DNA of 64,000 bases from contig JAPEHQ010000021.1 of assembly GCA_027405735.1 (NCBI GenBank), positions 620,001 through 684,000 of the forward strand. Reading direction: 5' to 3'. A model generated the notes under the pieces. The model was not told the origin of the DNA. It saw only the letters and a program-made list of their open reading frames with translations, and ran no database searches. The position numbers and the translations under genes were made by a program. The DNA comes from Mucor racemosus (lineage: Eukaryota; Mucoromycota; Mucoromycetes; Mucorales; Mucoraceae). This document shows, one piece after another, positions 1 to 13,191 of this stretch (positions within the stretch are counted from its first letter, which is position 1; the number at the start of each line of letters is the position of its first letter).

Positions 1-786
1 TATTCCAATCGTCATTTACGGCGTTTTCCAAGCAATGAATAGTAATATACAAGGCCGTGAGAGAAGCACCAGTAGCACCAAGTAATTTTCCCAATTCTGC
101 AACTCTTTTGCACTTTCTTTTATGTTTGCTAAAGGCAGTTATGGATGTACATTCTAATTTTTTTGCGAGTTGATTGTCGAATTCTTTTGAATTTGGAGAT
201 TTGTTACCCAATTCAATCAGCGTTTGCATTCTAAAAAGAGTTGCAAAAATGGCTACTTGTGAAGATGATTTTGTGACATCAAATTATTGAATTTTGTTAT
301 GCAAGCGTACACAGTTTGCCAAAATATTGTTTGATGTGCTACTGGGACCTTGCTCAACTCTGTAATTGATAGTTGCATTAGCAAAAGAGTCGATTGTTTT
401 TTGAGTAGGTCAATGTTGATATTTTCTACAACATGTGGAGAGTCTCTTTCTACCTTGTTTGTTAAATCTGTTTTTTTAAGACTGTTTTGAATTATTCTTT
501 TGGCATCTTTTGCACCGAATTTGTCTTTTAATGTATTGAATAACATTTCACAAATTCCATTTGCATCTTCCTCAGTTTGGATGTCATCAGAGGAATCGTC
601 ATTGTTACTATTATCAGAATTTTTGTCATCTGAATTATTATCATCGTTGGCGTTATTAGAATTACTGTCACCAGGATATTCAATATAATTACTATAGTCT
701 TCTTCAGACTCGTAATTTATACTACTAGTGTCAGGAGTATTTTTAAGAGACATGTTGAAGAAAAAAACTAAAAGGGTACATTTCAA
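1..786 (-). pseudogene. Uncharacterised acidic protein gene, broken, 3' end outside window
   Basis: The upstream part is an open reading frame of about 177 codons (786 to 253) with a very acidic Asn/Asp/Ser tract (about residues 25-70) and a basic/hydrophobic second half. Similarity to the fragment at 1900-2010 shows that the homologous frame continues in another phase. From about position 340 downward it reads NILANCVRLHNKI, then an in-frame TAA, then FDVTKSSSQVAIFATLF, and stays open to the window edge. At least one frameshift and one stop therefore interrupt it, unless an unusual intron removes them. No family is recognised. It is divergent from the intact gene at 982. Confidence 0.5.
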
Positions 787-981
787 AAAAGGTGGGTATT
801 TATAAAGAGCATTGATAAATATATGTGTGAGTATAAAATAATCTATAAAGGATTATTGATAACATCTATAAAGAGTATTGATAAATTAAATAGAAAATCC
901 TTATAAAAAGAAGAGACATTCTAGCATTTGTTCATCTGTAAATATTTTTTTTTGTAATATTAAACAATATGGTTATTACAG
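787..981. promoter_or_regulatory. Intergenic region between two divergent uncharacterised genes
   Basis: About 200 bp separates the divergent starts. It is AT-rich, with a repeated motif of the type ATAAAGAGYATTGATAAAT (at about 806-822 and 868-884) and TATAAAAAG at about 902-910, a plausible TATA element for the rightward gene. No specific factor site is recognised. Confidence 0.35.
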
Positions 982-1818
982 ATGTCAGCATTTTCATTAA
1001 AAAAAAATGTTCAATATAATACAGAGAAGAAAACGTTTGCTGCACCAATGTATGATTTAGATGATGGCTCATTTCGTTATAATTGTAATGTTTCAGAATT
1101 GTTGTACAAAACGGCTACTGTTGGTTTGGATAACAAGCCAAAATCTGTATTATATACATGGGATTTGGTAGATATTCCAATAATGCAAGATTTTCTTGGT
1201 ACTGTAAATGAGTCAAGGCAAAGAGTAGATGTATTAAAGTTTAAGGTTTTGAACTGTGATATCCAAGTGCCGGCTTCTTTGGTTGATAAATTTTTGTCGA
1301 CAATTGTACCTTATAAGCATATTCCTGGTCCAGTTGATGGCTATTACTTGGTAATTATGGACGAAAAGCAAAAGGCAGAATTTCATCTTGATAAAAGGGA
1401 AATGTATAACGATGAGATGAACGATGATGATGATGGTGATTTTGATGATGGTGATTTTTCAGGAGATTTTGCTGGAGATGCTTTTGATGATATCGATGAA
1501 GAACCTGTAATTGATGATAATATAGAATCTAAAACCCTTTCAAAGTTAGAACAGTTATATGATGGTTCTTCTTCCACAAAACCTTTTCCTTCTAGTGAGG
1601 TTGCTCCAAATTTGATGGTTCCTGTTGTGGCCGCTTCAATTTCTTCTGCTTCATCGAAAAGTCAGTTAGAGACTACAGTAACAGCAAAAACAGTGACACC
1701 AATAGCAACAACTTCAAGAGTTGAAGGTTCAAGTGCTATAATCAATTTGAAGCGTGTGCATTCCTCAGATAGTGAAGCTCAAAAAAAAGTAAAGCGTCAA
1801 AATTTACTTACAAAATAG
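982..1818 (+). CDS. Uncharacterised 278-aa protein with acidic centre
   Basis: This is a single uninterrupted frame of 278 codons. The first half (about 1-130) looks globular, with segments such as VLYTWDLVDIPIMQDFLG. Residues about 144-180 form an Asp/Gly-rich acidic tract (DDDDGDFDDGDFSGDF). The last 90 residues are Ser/Thr-rich and low in complexity and end in a basic stretch (KKVKRQNLLTK) that could be a nuclear localisation signal. No signal peptide or membrane segment is visible. I do not recognise the family. Its neighbours on both sides are broken lineage-specific genes, and the three may have arrived together in a mobile segment. That is inference only. Confidence 0.6.
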   Translation: MSAFSLKKNVQYNTEKKTFAAPMYDLDDGSFRYNCNVSELLYKTATVGLDNKPKSVLYTWDLVDIPIMQDFLGTVNESRQRVDVLKFKVLNCDIQVPASLVDKFLSTIVPYKHIPGPVDGYYLVIMDEKQKAEFHLDKREMYNDEMNDDDDGDFDDGDFSGDFAGDAFDDIDEEPVIDDNIESKTLSKLEQLYDGSSSTKPFPSSEVAPNLMVPVVAASISSASSKSQLETTVTAKTVTPIATTSRVEGSSAIINLKRVHSSDSEAQKKVKRQNLLTK

Positions 1819-1889
1819 ATCAAGAAGCAAAGAAAGTCTTGATAGAAATAGCATTTTTTATTTATATATAAACTTTTAAATCATACATC

Positions 1890-2020
1890 TTTAGAAAAAA
1901 AAGCAAACATGGCTACTTGTGCAACTGCCTTCGTAGCATCAAATTCCTTTATCTTGTTGTGTACTCTTGTGCAATTTTTCAATATGGCTTCCGTATTCTT
2001 TGTTGTATAATTATTACCTT
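1890..2020 (-). pseudogene. Short remnant paralogous to the gene at 1-786
   Basis: Read on the minus strand this stretch gives NCTRVHNKIKEFDATKAVAQ followed by VAMFAFFSKDV and a stop. It aligns with NCVRLHNKI and FDVTKSSSQVAIFATLF of the gene at 1-786. Only about 40 codons are recognisable, so this is a fragment. It shows that the family has more than one copy in the region and reveals which frame of the left-hand gene is the ancestral one. Confidence 0.55.
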
Positions 2021-2036
2021 CTACTATCTATACACA

Positions 2037-2199
2037 CTAATATATACATATATCCGATCAAGTCTAGGTGACACACACTAGTTCCATATTCCTGCATACA
2101 CGGAGCTTCATAACATAATACACAGCAATGTAGAACTTAACATACCAAACTGTGTCGTCATCTTAACTAAGGAATGCACCCAGATCTGTGGATGCAACA
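2037..2199 (+). mobile_element. 5'-truncated LTR (same family as 27144-27491)
   Basis: About 160 bp are nearly identical to the last part of the LTRs at 27144-27491 and 27757-28110. They share AAGTCTAGGTGACACA, the middle segment with GTAGAACTTAACAT, and the terminal GGATGCAACA. The 5' half of the LTR is missing. The element abuts the start of the following broken gene and replaces its normal 5' end. Confidence 0.7.
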
Positions 2200-2205
2200 C
2201 CAAGA

Positions 2206-3414
2206 TCACAATAACTGGATCATTGTCGAAAGGTTGTTTTTGAGTGGTGTTTCTGGTTCTTCTATTAGCTCAACTGTTACTGATTCAACTACTACTGGTT
2301 CAACTTCTACTGGTTCAACTGCTACTGGTTCTGAAAAAATAAATAAATCTTCTTTGGGCAATTTGTTTACTGCTGTAAAAAAAGAGGATACCTTACTTAC
2401 AGTATGTATCAGAATATAAATGATGAAGATAAATGGAAATTGGCGTCTGGTAGAAATGTTGAAGATATCATGCATGAATTTGTAAAATGTTTAAATTTTG
2501 AACAGTAAGTTTTGAAAATATTTTTCTTGTGATTGTATTGTTATTTATGTATTTTGCAAAAAATATAGTCCTGCATGTGAAGTTGTGTTGGATATTACTG
2601 ACAAAAATTGGTCAAATTGGTTTCTACAAGAAGAAGTGGAAGAAATTCAGAAATACTGTATTGTAAAATTGACCATGTAGAATTTCCATTAAAAATGCAA
2701 CAATTTTTAGATGCTATACAAAATTCTAATCATATTCAAGATATATTTGCTTATCTTTGTAAACAAAATGTTGATGCAGTTAAAGAACAGGGCGTTTACC
2801 GGTTAAAAACAACTTTGAAATCAATTGCTTACTTGTTTATCACTAATTATTTACCTATCACGGATCAAAACGAAAGAGACTTAATGCGCCGTGTATGGTT
2901 ACTTATTGATACTGCTTTTGATACTAGTGAATTAAAGTCTAGAGTTGAAAAAGAAAGCCGCGGTTCAAAATTGTCTAGAAATAAGAAGAGAAAGAAGTTG
3001 TCGGCTGTAGATAAAACGGAAAGACAAGCAATTGGGTTGATTCCAGATATGCTGATATTTTATGACAAGTTGGAATTTGGTTTTGCTGAAGTAGCAAGAG
3101 AAGATGACAATACAAAAGAATTGGTGGAAGGTGGCAACAAATGTAGTAGTTTAATGCTATCGATGTTTTCTAGTTTGTATGCTCTAAGTCCTACTTTGAA
3201 TAATCAGATTAAGATTACAGGTTTTTTAATTTCAAGATTAAAACTTAAACCAATGCAATTATGTAATCCAATTGGTTATGTAAAGATTATGAAACGTGGT
3301 GATCCTTTATTATATCCTCTTCATTCAAGTGTGTTTTGTAAAAGAATGTTTCCATTGTTGGAATTAATTTGGGTTACTAAATTGGAGATGGAAAACTTAT
3401 TACAAGTCTTATAA
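2206..3414 (+). pseudogene. Member of a lineage-specific expanded family, 5'-truncated and frameshifted
   Basis: Segments in order: a Ser/Thr/Gly-rich stretch (STVTDSTTTGSTSTGS), then EDKWKLASGRNVEDIMHEF, an intron (2505-2568), then LDITDKNWSNWFLQEEVEEI, and then, in another phase, the 2608-3414 frame with ERDLMRRVWLLIDTAFD, DNTKELVEGG and ITGFLISRLKL. I recognise this arrangement from a high-copy uncharacterised family in Mucoromycota genomes. Function is unknown. The frame changes near the A-run at about 2380 and again between about 2645 and 2680, and the 5' end is replaced by an LTR. It is therefore probably a pseudogene, although about 250 codons of the C-terminal part remain open. Confidence 0.6.
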
Positions 3415-3904
3415 ATTTTAATGTATAATCTGAAATAAAACAAAAATGTAAATATGTAAAGCAAACATTTAATTCTTATATTGTGTGACAATATAATTTT
3501 TTTTTGTATGTAAATTTTGTCTTTTATTATGTGACAATATAAATGGTTGATGGAACAACTAGATGTACGGAACACGATTCGTTTACCAAGTAAATCAAGC
3601 TTGGAGGATTTGTTCGGATTATAACAGCAAAATTTAGTCCGGAGCTGCAAATCGCGCCGAAATAAATTATGTTCCGAACAATGAGTTGTACATACCAGAA
3701 AAGTTAGACGAGCCAAACACTTAAACTTGGATATAACAACATATTATAACCATTCCGGGCCGGGAAACGCCAAGATTGAACTGGAATTTTTAAAAGGCAA
3801 TATAATAAAGTAGGTACGTCTATATACACTACCTCTTCACAATAATAGATTGTACATTTATAATAATACCTAATAATATACTCTAAGGTAGGAGTGTCTG
3901 CATA
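3415..3904. other. No gene seen; AT-rich spacer
   Basis: The stretch contains two direct copies of a TGTGACAATATAA-like motif (about 3483-3496 and 3530-3543). About 350 bp of unassigned sequence follows, leading into the 18S-like fragment. Antisense open frames here have no recognisable content. Confidence 0.4.
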
Positions 3905-4222
3905 AACTACATTAAAAAGTGGACTGTCGCTAGCACAAGGCCATGCGATCCGCTAAATTATTATGAAATGCCAAGGGAAACTGGTTTTACCCAGCGTTAG
4001 CTTTATCTACTAATAAGTGCACCCTTTCGTAAGTCAAGGTTTTTTTGCATACTACAAAAGAAGTACCACGGTTATCCAAGTAATAGTCAAGAATATGTCA
4101 TGTAGATCATAACTGATTTAATGAGGCATTCGTAGTTTCACAATATAAATTTATTTATACTGAAGACATTCATGGCTTAATCTTTGAGACAAGCATATGA
4201 ATACTGGCAGGATCAACCAGGT
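3905..4222 (-). rRNA. Degenerate 5' fragment of an 18S (SSU) rRNA gene
   Basis: Read on the minus strand the sequence begins with ACCTGGTTGATCCTGCCAGT, the universal SSU 5' end. It then follows the SSU order: CATATGCTTGTCTCAAAGAT, TAAGCCATGAATGTCT, CTCATTAAATCAGTTATGAT, TTGGATAACCGTGGTA, CTTGACTTACGAAAGG, and GCGGATCGCATGGCCTTGTG, ending near GACAGTCCACT. Substitutions and small indels relative to functional SSU genes, and loss of recognisable similarity after about 320 nt, mark it as a pseudogene fragment. No ITS, 5.8S or 28S sequence adjoins it. Confidence 0.85.
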
Positions 4223-4489
4223 AACTAAATGAATAAGAACACTATATCAAAAAGATATAGATAAAAGAGAAATAACTAGGTTAATGGTCTTTACCTTTGT
4301 TTCAAGTTACATAAAGTTCCGTTAATAAAAATCACACTACAACAGTTTCATTGTCATTTTACTCATTACCAAGTTACTTTAACGTCAAGATTATTACTGA
4401 ATCAGAATATAATAAATATTTAAAACCTGTTTTTTCTTTAAAAAAATATAAGTGCAAAACATATTACACTACAGCTTTAATTATTCATG

Positions 4490-6655
4490 AACGGAACGCT
4501 TACTTATTAATTTTGGTAGTTATCACTGTCATATATGCTGATTTTGGCTCATTTATTACTATTTCTAATTTTAAAATGGTTTACTGAGCCATAAAACCTA
4601 CTAGAAAAAACTGGGCGCTTGATTTCTAATGATCTAACCAACAAATTAATGGGATGCTGAAATTATATCGCTGAATACTGTTGCAGCTGTAATACAGTAT
4701 ATACTTTGAAACTTGCAGCACATTTGATTTTATAAAAATTTTCAAAGAATACCTGAAACAATTAATACAAAATAGGTTGAGCACGTACGAGTTTTCACTT
4801 TCTTTCCATTTCCACAGCAACTCAGGGAGACTAAACCTTTTGCAATTCTGTTGATCAACATTAGAAGTACCTGCCATTGTAACGGGAGGTCATTTGGATT
4901 CATATTCGTTGAGAACTGGCGAGCTTACCGACTTTAGTAGGCGTAAATTGCAGGTAATAACCAGCTTGCTGTTCAAACTTGCCGAATGCACAATGACCTA
5001 TGATGGAAGCTAGTATCCGAGATACTTGTATTACCTATTTATATCTATATTCATGAAGAGTGCCAGATTATTACTTGTATTGGTGTTTATAGAAATTGTA
5101 TTTGAATTGTTTTCAATAAAAGTGCGCAGCAGTAAGTTATAGGTGCACATTGGCGATGGTTTTTTCAACACACAGTAAGTTATGAATGTTGCTCTTGGAT
5201 AACGGCGTGTACAAGATGTGACCCTACTTTTATGTAAAATTGGAAGTCGTTAGAGTCGAAATTCGCTGAGATAGAGGGTTTTTGTTATCGATTTTTTATA
5301 GTTGTAAAAAGTAGGTTTCGGATTGTTTTTAAATGGGTTTCGAATGTTTTTAAATGGGGTTTGAATGTTTTGCCCGATATTAAATTGAATCATGTAAAAT
5401 ATTTAAAGAACATGCAACTTTGCTCCATAATCCATTGTTATCTCTCCGAAAATAGCAATATTAATACCAGAAATTGACCAAAAATGACCAAGTTTGACCT
5501 AAAATTGGTTATTAAAAATTGAGTGCCTAAATTGAGGCTTAATTTTTTTATTCACAAGATAGGCCTAACTCTAAGCTACTCTGTAATTTTTGTTTTGGCA
5601 AAAAATATTAATTTTTCGTCGAGATAATCAAAATAATAGTTCTCATCACAGCTTAAACCCTATAGTAACGGGCTTTCAAAATTAATTTAAAAAAATGAGC
5701 GAAAAATGATTCAAAAAACAAAATTGTTTAAATGCTCATGAACTGCAAAGTAAGTATACCTAGTGTATTAAATGGTTTTTGTACAGTTTTAAATTTTGCA
5801 TCCATTTAAATAAAATGTAAAAAAATGTTTCACGTAAAATTTTACACAAAAAGCAATTGAAATTTTGAAGGTTTTTTGACAATATAGAACACTTTTTATA
5901 AACATATTTTAAACTTAAACAATGGAGATAATGCATAGCAAAATTATCTATTGATCGAGTTATTACTTAACCTTTTAGCTGCATTTTTCGCAGAGAAAAC
6001 AAGATTTTCATCCAAATTTTTTGAAATTCAGAATTAGGGATGAGGGTATATAAGGGAAAAATTGAGGTTAGAAATGAGAGTATCTCTTTGTACACATTTT
6101 TGAGGATATCTCCACGAAAAATCAATATTTTTAAAAAGCCTAAATTGGGTCTAAGAGAGCTCAACGAGCTTAATGATATGAATGTGAAAAAAGCGTTGCT
6201 TTACTTTAACGAATATTTTGAAATCTACTGCAAAAATGACAAAAAAATGAAAAAAAAAAATAAAAGTGTTCAGAATTTTTTTATACTGAAATATGTTATA
6301 AAGTGTCTTAAAACAAGTAAGTTTTATTATTAGAAAGTGTTAGTATAGCCTAATTTTTTTTGGAGATATGGAGCCTCAAAATTTTCAATCCTTTAGCAGT
6401 GAAATACGCGTAAAAATCTGAAACATTAGCACTGAAAAATTAATACCACCTGCAAAAAGAAGGATATTTCCGGATACTTGTTTTTGGATTAAAGCTGAAC
6501 ATCTCAGGTACATTGGCATATAATTTTTTCTTGGTGTTATTTAGTGAAAAAAAAAAGTAGAGCAGGGATGAAAAGTGAGACCCAATTTTTAACAAAAAAG
6601 CAGTGAATTTTACGTGTTTTTGAGTCTTTCGTGATATATATATAGATTAAATTTA
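4490..6655 (+). repeat. Rep-A copy 1 (longest complete-looking copy)
   Basis: About 2.2 kb match other copies in the window at 16405-18185(+), 25560-26655(-), 30950-32480(+), 39890-40985(-) and 62005-64000(+). Markers shared by the copies are CTGATTTTGGCTCATTTA near the start, GAGATAATCAAAATAATAGT, TTGAGGATATCTCCACGAAA, and CTCAGGTACATTGGCATATA near the end. The ends lack obvious terminal repeats or target-site duplications. A short open frame (6040-6333) recurs in several copies. The class of element is not identified: it could be an old retroelement or a non-autonomous DNA element. Confidence 0.75.
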
Positions 6656-6994
6656 GGAATAGGTAGCAATGCGCTGTGCAATTTTCATTAGGTAGTTGCA
6701 AAGATCCTCGTTGGATGGATTGAAACTCAAATAGTGAACTCCTAAAACCCGCACTTGAAATGAGAGGTAGATCTGCTGTTATCCTCCCATTCTTTAAAAA
6801 CCAAAGAAAATATGAAGTCTAACTTTCGAAAAACAGTAAAAGATACAGAAAGTGACATATAGTTGTCTGTTATCTCATATATATTCTCAGAATTTTCTTT
6901 TGCGATGTTCGTAACAAAAATCTCCTACGCTTTTGGTTTATTAACGCAAAAATTGAATAATGGATTTAAAGTTTAGCTTCCGCTTTTTGCATAT
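6656..6994. other. Spacer between Rep-A and NOPCHAP1-like gene
   Basis: About 340 bp with no gene, RNA or repeat recognised. It probably includes the 3' untranslated region of the leftward gene that ends at 6995. Confidence 0.4.
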
Positions 6995-7609
6995 CTATTG
7001 TTCAAGAACTTCAATTGAAGGCTTTTTTGATTTATCAACGGGAGTGCTATTAGGTATAATCAATTTTTCATCATCGCTATCATCATCATCATCTTCACTA
7101 TCAGATTGTCCAGGCTTTTTCTCTTCATAGACGCCCAACCCAAGATTCTAATTTGTCGAATAAGATTACGATATGTTATATAAATTATCAATTATTTACT
7201 TACCATTTCAATGTATTGGCCATCTTCATCATTGACATTTTCGATATCCAATTTAGAAGGATCTGCTTTTGCGAGTTCCTCATTTGCATTTTTCATTTGA
7301 GGTAAAAATGCTTGAACTCTGGACAAAACTTGAATGTTGGTTAGATTACATGACCTAAATAGTTGAGCCCAAATAATAACATACTATCACTTTGTCCAAC
7401 AGTAAACGTCTTTTTGTCCCCCGAGATAAACATGGAAGAAATGTCATTAATGCTCTTGCCATTGCTTGTAGCATTGGTATTCACCAAATTGTCTAATTTA
7501 AAAACGAGTCAAGATTTAGGATACTAATAAAAATTAATAAACACATACCAAGGGTTTTCTTTTTGCTGCTCACGTTTAAAAGATCTGAGGAATGATTTGT
7601 GTTGGACAT
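6995..7609 (-). CDS. NOPCHAP1-like protein (DUF4598), box C/D snoRNP assembly factor
   Basis: Four exons, complement of 6995-7147, 7204-7328, 7385-7492 and 7549-7609, total 447 nt and 148 aa with GT-AG introns of about 56 nt. Recognisable segments are RVQAFLPQMKNANEEL in the middle, YIEMNLGLGVYEE after it, and an acidic DDDDDSDDE tail. This resembles the human C12orf45/NOPCHAP1 family (DUF4598), which bridges NOP58 and the R2TP chaperone during box C/D snoRNP assembly. It is divergent from RRP45, another ribosome-biogenesis gene. The family assignment rests on short motifs. The exon structure is strong. Confidence 0.65.
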
Positions 7610-7809
7610 TATTTTTGATGTGTAATAAATGCTAAATCAAAAAGAAAGAGACATTTACATGAAGGAAAAAAATGACATTGATGTGACTCCATTACAGTGA
7701 CTCCCACTTCTTTTTCGAAAGAAGGCAAAGCTTTTGGGAAAAAGCCTTTCATTTGAGTAGCAGCTCAAGCTACTTTTTTTCTTCATATATTAAAAAGCAA
7801 TCAATTGCA
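7610..7809. promoter_or_regulatory. Divergent promoter region, NOPCHAP1-like / RRP45
   Basis: About 200 bp lie between the two start codons. No canonical TATA box is obvious. It contains GTGACTCCCACTT and a TTCGAAAG palindrome-like core. The short shared spacer suggests co-expression of two ribosome-biogenesis genes. Confidence 0.4.
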
Positions 7810-8890
7810 ATGGTGAAAGAAGTAATTCCTAGTGTCAATGAGGTTAATTTCCTCTTGGAAGCTCTTAAACAAGGTAGACGTGTTGATGGCCGTGAAGTTT
7901 ATGACATGCGTTCCCTTGACATCAAGTTGGGTTCTGATTATGGTTATGTCGAAGTTCAACTTGGTAGAACTCGAGTTGCTGCCAATGTTTCTGCTGAAGT
8001 TGTTAGACCAGTTGCAGATAAACCTACAGAAGGCCAATTCTTGATTAATACAGAAATTTCTCCCATGGCTGCACCATTTTTTGAATCTGGATCGTAATGT
8101 ATTTTCATAATTTACAACCTGTCATAATGCTAATTTTATATTATAATTCTATAGTCGCTCAGAGGAAGAGGTTTTGATCAGTAGAATTGTCGAAAAAGCA
8201 TTACGTAGAAGTAGAGCTATTGATACAGAAGGTCTTTGTATTGTAGCAAGTGAGAAGGTGTGGCAGATCCGTGTTGATCTTCTTTTCCTTGATCATGATG
8301 GCAATCTCGTTGATTGTGCTTCTATAGCAGCTATTACAGCCTTATTACATTTTAGACGTCCAGATGTTACAGTATCTGGTGAAGAAGTTACCATTGTAAG
8401 GCTTAAAGATTAAATGCATTAACATTTATTCTAAATCATCCATTCTTGTAGCATCCTGTCGATCAAAGAAATCCTGTTCCTTTAAGTATTCACCATATAC
8501 CAATCTGTATCACATTTTCGTTCTATGACAAAGGGTATGTACGTAATACCCATATATCATACAAATTCAACTAACTGTTATTTTGAATAGTGAACTTTTA
8601 GTGGTAGATCCTAGCTACCTTGAGGAACAAGCCAAAGAAGGCGACATGACAATTACAATGAATATTCATAAAGAAATTTGTGCTTTATCAAAAGCAGGTG
8701 GTATACCTTTAGAGATGGATCAAGTGTTGAGATGTTCACAAATTGCTATTATTAAAGTTACTGAAATTGATGAAATGATCAAAAAAGTATTAGAAGAGGA
8801 TAAAGAAACAAGGTAAAGTTACATTAAATGTGAATTTCATGTCGGTATGCTGATATTTGATTTTTGTGTAGACAAAAAGCTCGTAAATAA
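7810..8890 (+). CDS. RRP45: Exosome complex component RRP45 (EXOSC9), RNase PH-like
   Basis: Five exons (7810-8093, 8155-8395, 8452-8534, 8591-8812, 8872-8890) sum to 849 nt, 282 aa. The protein begins MVKEVIPSVNEVNFLLEAL, typical of RRP45; a longer frame starting at 7753 adds a non-conserved leader and is not chosen. RNase PH signatures follow: GRRVDGREVYDMRSLDI, EGQFLINTEISPMA, then SRAIDTEGLCIVASEKVW and DGNLVDCASIAAITALLHF in the second half. RRP45 is one of six catalytically inert RNase PH-fold subunits of the exosome ring, acting in rRNA 3'-end processing and RNA decay. The length is close to fungal orthologues, which lack the long animal tail. Confidence 0.93.
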
Positions 8891-9527
8891 ATTAATTGAT
8901 ATATAACTCATCTCCTTCCCTTCTTTGCATTTTGTTTTTTCCCTTACATCTACAATGTCATAATCTCGATTTCCCTTGACAAAAAAACAGACGCAAAGTT
9001 TGTAAAAAAAAAAAAATAAACCATTCAAATTCAGATTTTTTTTTATAGAAAACACGATATCCTTTATTCATAGCACTGAATATGTACTTTTTATTATTAT
9101 TTTCTGACCAAACAAAAAGTGAGGAGTATACTAGACATGTTAAAGAATATGCTAGAAGTCTTAGGTGCTCTTTAAATGTGGGTATAAGCAACGAAATAAT
9201 TCTTTTAATCGAGATGTTATTCACATTGAGCGGATTTTTAATAGCTTCCTGATTTTGTCGATTCATGAAATGCATGGATTATAATAGTTGGAACAAAAGT
9301 AGTGGCACTTTTTTATTTGATATACTGCAGTTTGTCAAATAGAAACTAATCTCCAAATCAATTAATTATGGAAATAAAATGGGGGATTTTGATAAAATAT
9401 AGTAATAGCTATTGATTGTATATAAATGTATATATAATAAATGTGTGTAAATGATGTTTTTTTGTGGATTATTACATTGTTATTCATAGAGACATATCAT
9501 AAAAAGTGATATTTTATATGATGAAAA
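8891..9527. other. Convergent 3' region between RRP45 and enolase
   Basis: About 640 bp are shared by the 3' ends of two convergent genes. AT-rich, with several T/A runs. An antisense open frame at 8958-9275 has no recognisable domain and is not called. Confidence 0.4.
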
Positions 9528-11535
<2,008 letters not shown>

Positions 11536-13070
11536 TTACATTTCCTTTCTTTGTTTCGAGATCTTTTCAGCTCTATATAGGATACTATCAATAATACTTG
11601 CTACACTAAATACACCTCCAATGATGCCACAAATACTAGTTAAAAAGCTACCAAATGTAGGTCGTGATTCTGAATAAATAATGCGCATTGGGGAATGGTC
11701 AAGCATGAAAAATACACCAGGTAATCCACCACCTTGATGAACAGGTTGATCTTGTTTGCTGACTGAATATTGGAAAGTTCTGGTTTGCTTACCGCTAATA
11801 AAGTCGAATTCAGTAGGTACAATCTTTAAAAAGTATTGATACATCATGGCAGCTTTTTAGAGAAAAACGTTAATATATATTTATATGAATTTTTATCGTT
11901 CGACTATACCTTGCATATTGCCCCATTTTGTATTATCCAATGGGTTAATAAGAACACTTGATTTTGTACGTTTTTGTTTATGAGTGTTATATTCATGAGA
12001 CCCAAATTGTAAATGATGGATTTCATGCATGAAATTTTGATTGAATTCATTATATAAGAATGAAGACATATCATGAATATGAGAACCTCCTTGACTGAAT
12101 GCTCTACCAGCAGAAAAATGAAAGTTACCACGCAATTTGTTAACAGATAATGTGCCATGCATACGACAACCCTCACGAGATTGTGCTGTGGTTTTTTCTT
12201 TCCATCCTTCTCTAACGCACTACAAGTATCATGATTTTTAATAGCAGATCATTTGACTCGATGAACTGACAAATACCTGTTCAAAGCTATCTGCATCAGC
12301 GCTCCAACCCATATCAGTATAAGCACGTTGCACTTCCTCACATGTATTACAACAAGGATTTGCTACACCATCGATATTGGCTCCATAACAAGGTCCACAA
12401 TAATCGTCAGGCACAACGCCATTATTTGCCATTGCCATTTTGGCCGCTTTGTTACGCAAATCTTTGATTGGGAGTTGCTTAGTACATTGTCAATTTGTCT
12501 GCCACGTAGTATAAATGTTATACCTTCTGATTTTTCCTTCAAAATTGTCTTTCCACTTGTATCAAGTCTTTCCTTATAAACATCATGATCATATTCACTA
12601 ATATGTTCTCCACTTTCATCCATAACATCTAAACTAAGCACTAAAGGATTCCTTTAAAAATCAATTCATAATAAAATACAATAATTGTGTATTTACTGTA
12701 ACAAGGAAGATGGGGAAATGTGATATCAAATGTAATAGGTAGTTTTTCCTATAAGGTACCAAAAAGTGTTTAATATGAATACATAATCAAGCTTCTTCCG
12801 AGTATTTATTTTACCATGATTCCACCATCGACAATGATTTCGGATTGCATGATTGGAGTCATGAATCTAATTACTTCAAACAAGATGAGCACCAATATAG
12901 TGAAAGCACTCACCAAAGTAACTAGATTATTATTAGCCAAACATTCAAAGTTTGATACAGTATCATAAATTACCTGTTCCACCTGTTGCTGTACGTACTC
13001 GAAAATCATCTAATGTTTTAGCATAGGCATCCAGCTTTCGAAAACGCTTAAGGAACGAGTTGGATAGCAT
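11536..13070 (-). CDS. ERV46: ERV46/ERGIC3-type COPII vesicle cargo receptor
   Basis: Seven exons, complement of 11536-11852, 11910-12219, 12277-12461, 12524-12640, 12697-12748, 12815-12921 and 12974-13070, sum 1,185 nt and 394 aa (yeast Erv46 415). It starts MLSNSFLKRFRKLDAYAKTL, followed by the first membrane segment (LVSAFTILVLILFEVIRF). The lumenal domain has the cysteine motifs DYCGPCYGA and CCNTCEEVQRAY. The C-terminus has GLPGVFFMLDHSPM, the second membrane segment (LTSICGIIGGVFSVASIID), and a lysine-rich cytosolic end. With Erv41 it cycles between ER and Golgi and retrieves ER proteins. The small intron ahead of DLRNKAAK needs the acceptor ending CAAAG at 12462. Confidence 0.92.
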
Positions 13071-13191
13071 ACTCTTTATAATGCTTTTCTCTTTCGCTTA
13101 AGAGATAATAAAAACTAAAACAAATGAAATATACACGGTTTTAACCTAAAAAATGGCGGCTACAAAAAAATTCAGGACGATTAGGGACATT

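Noticed and set aside
3321..3716. 131-codon minus-strand frame
   Set aside because: Mostly antisense to the broken gene and AT-rich spacer; no domain and no homologue within the window.
4351..4587. Plus-strand frame with hydrophobic stretch
   Set aside because: Overlaps the start of Rep-A copy 1, and the frame is not kept in copies 2 or 6.
8958..9275. 105-codon minus-strand frame between RRP45 and enolase
   Set aside because: Low-complexity Lys/Phe-rich sequence in an AT-rich 3' region with no domain.
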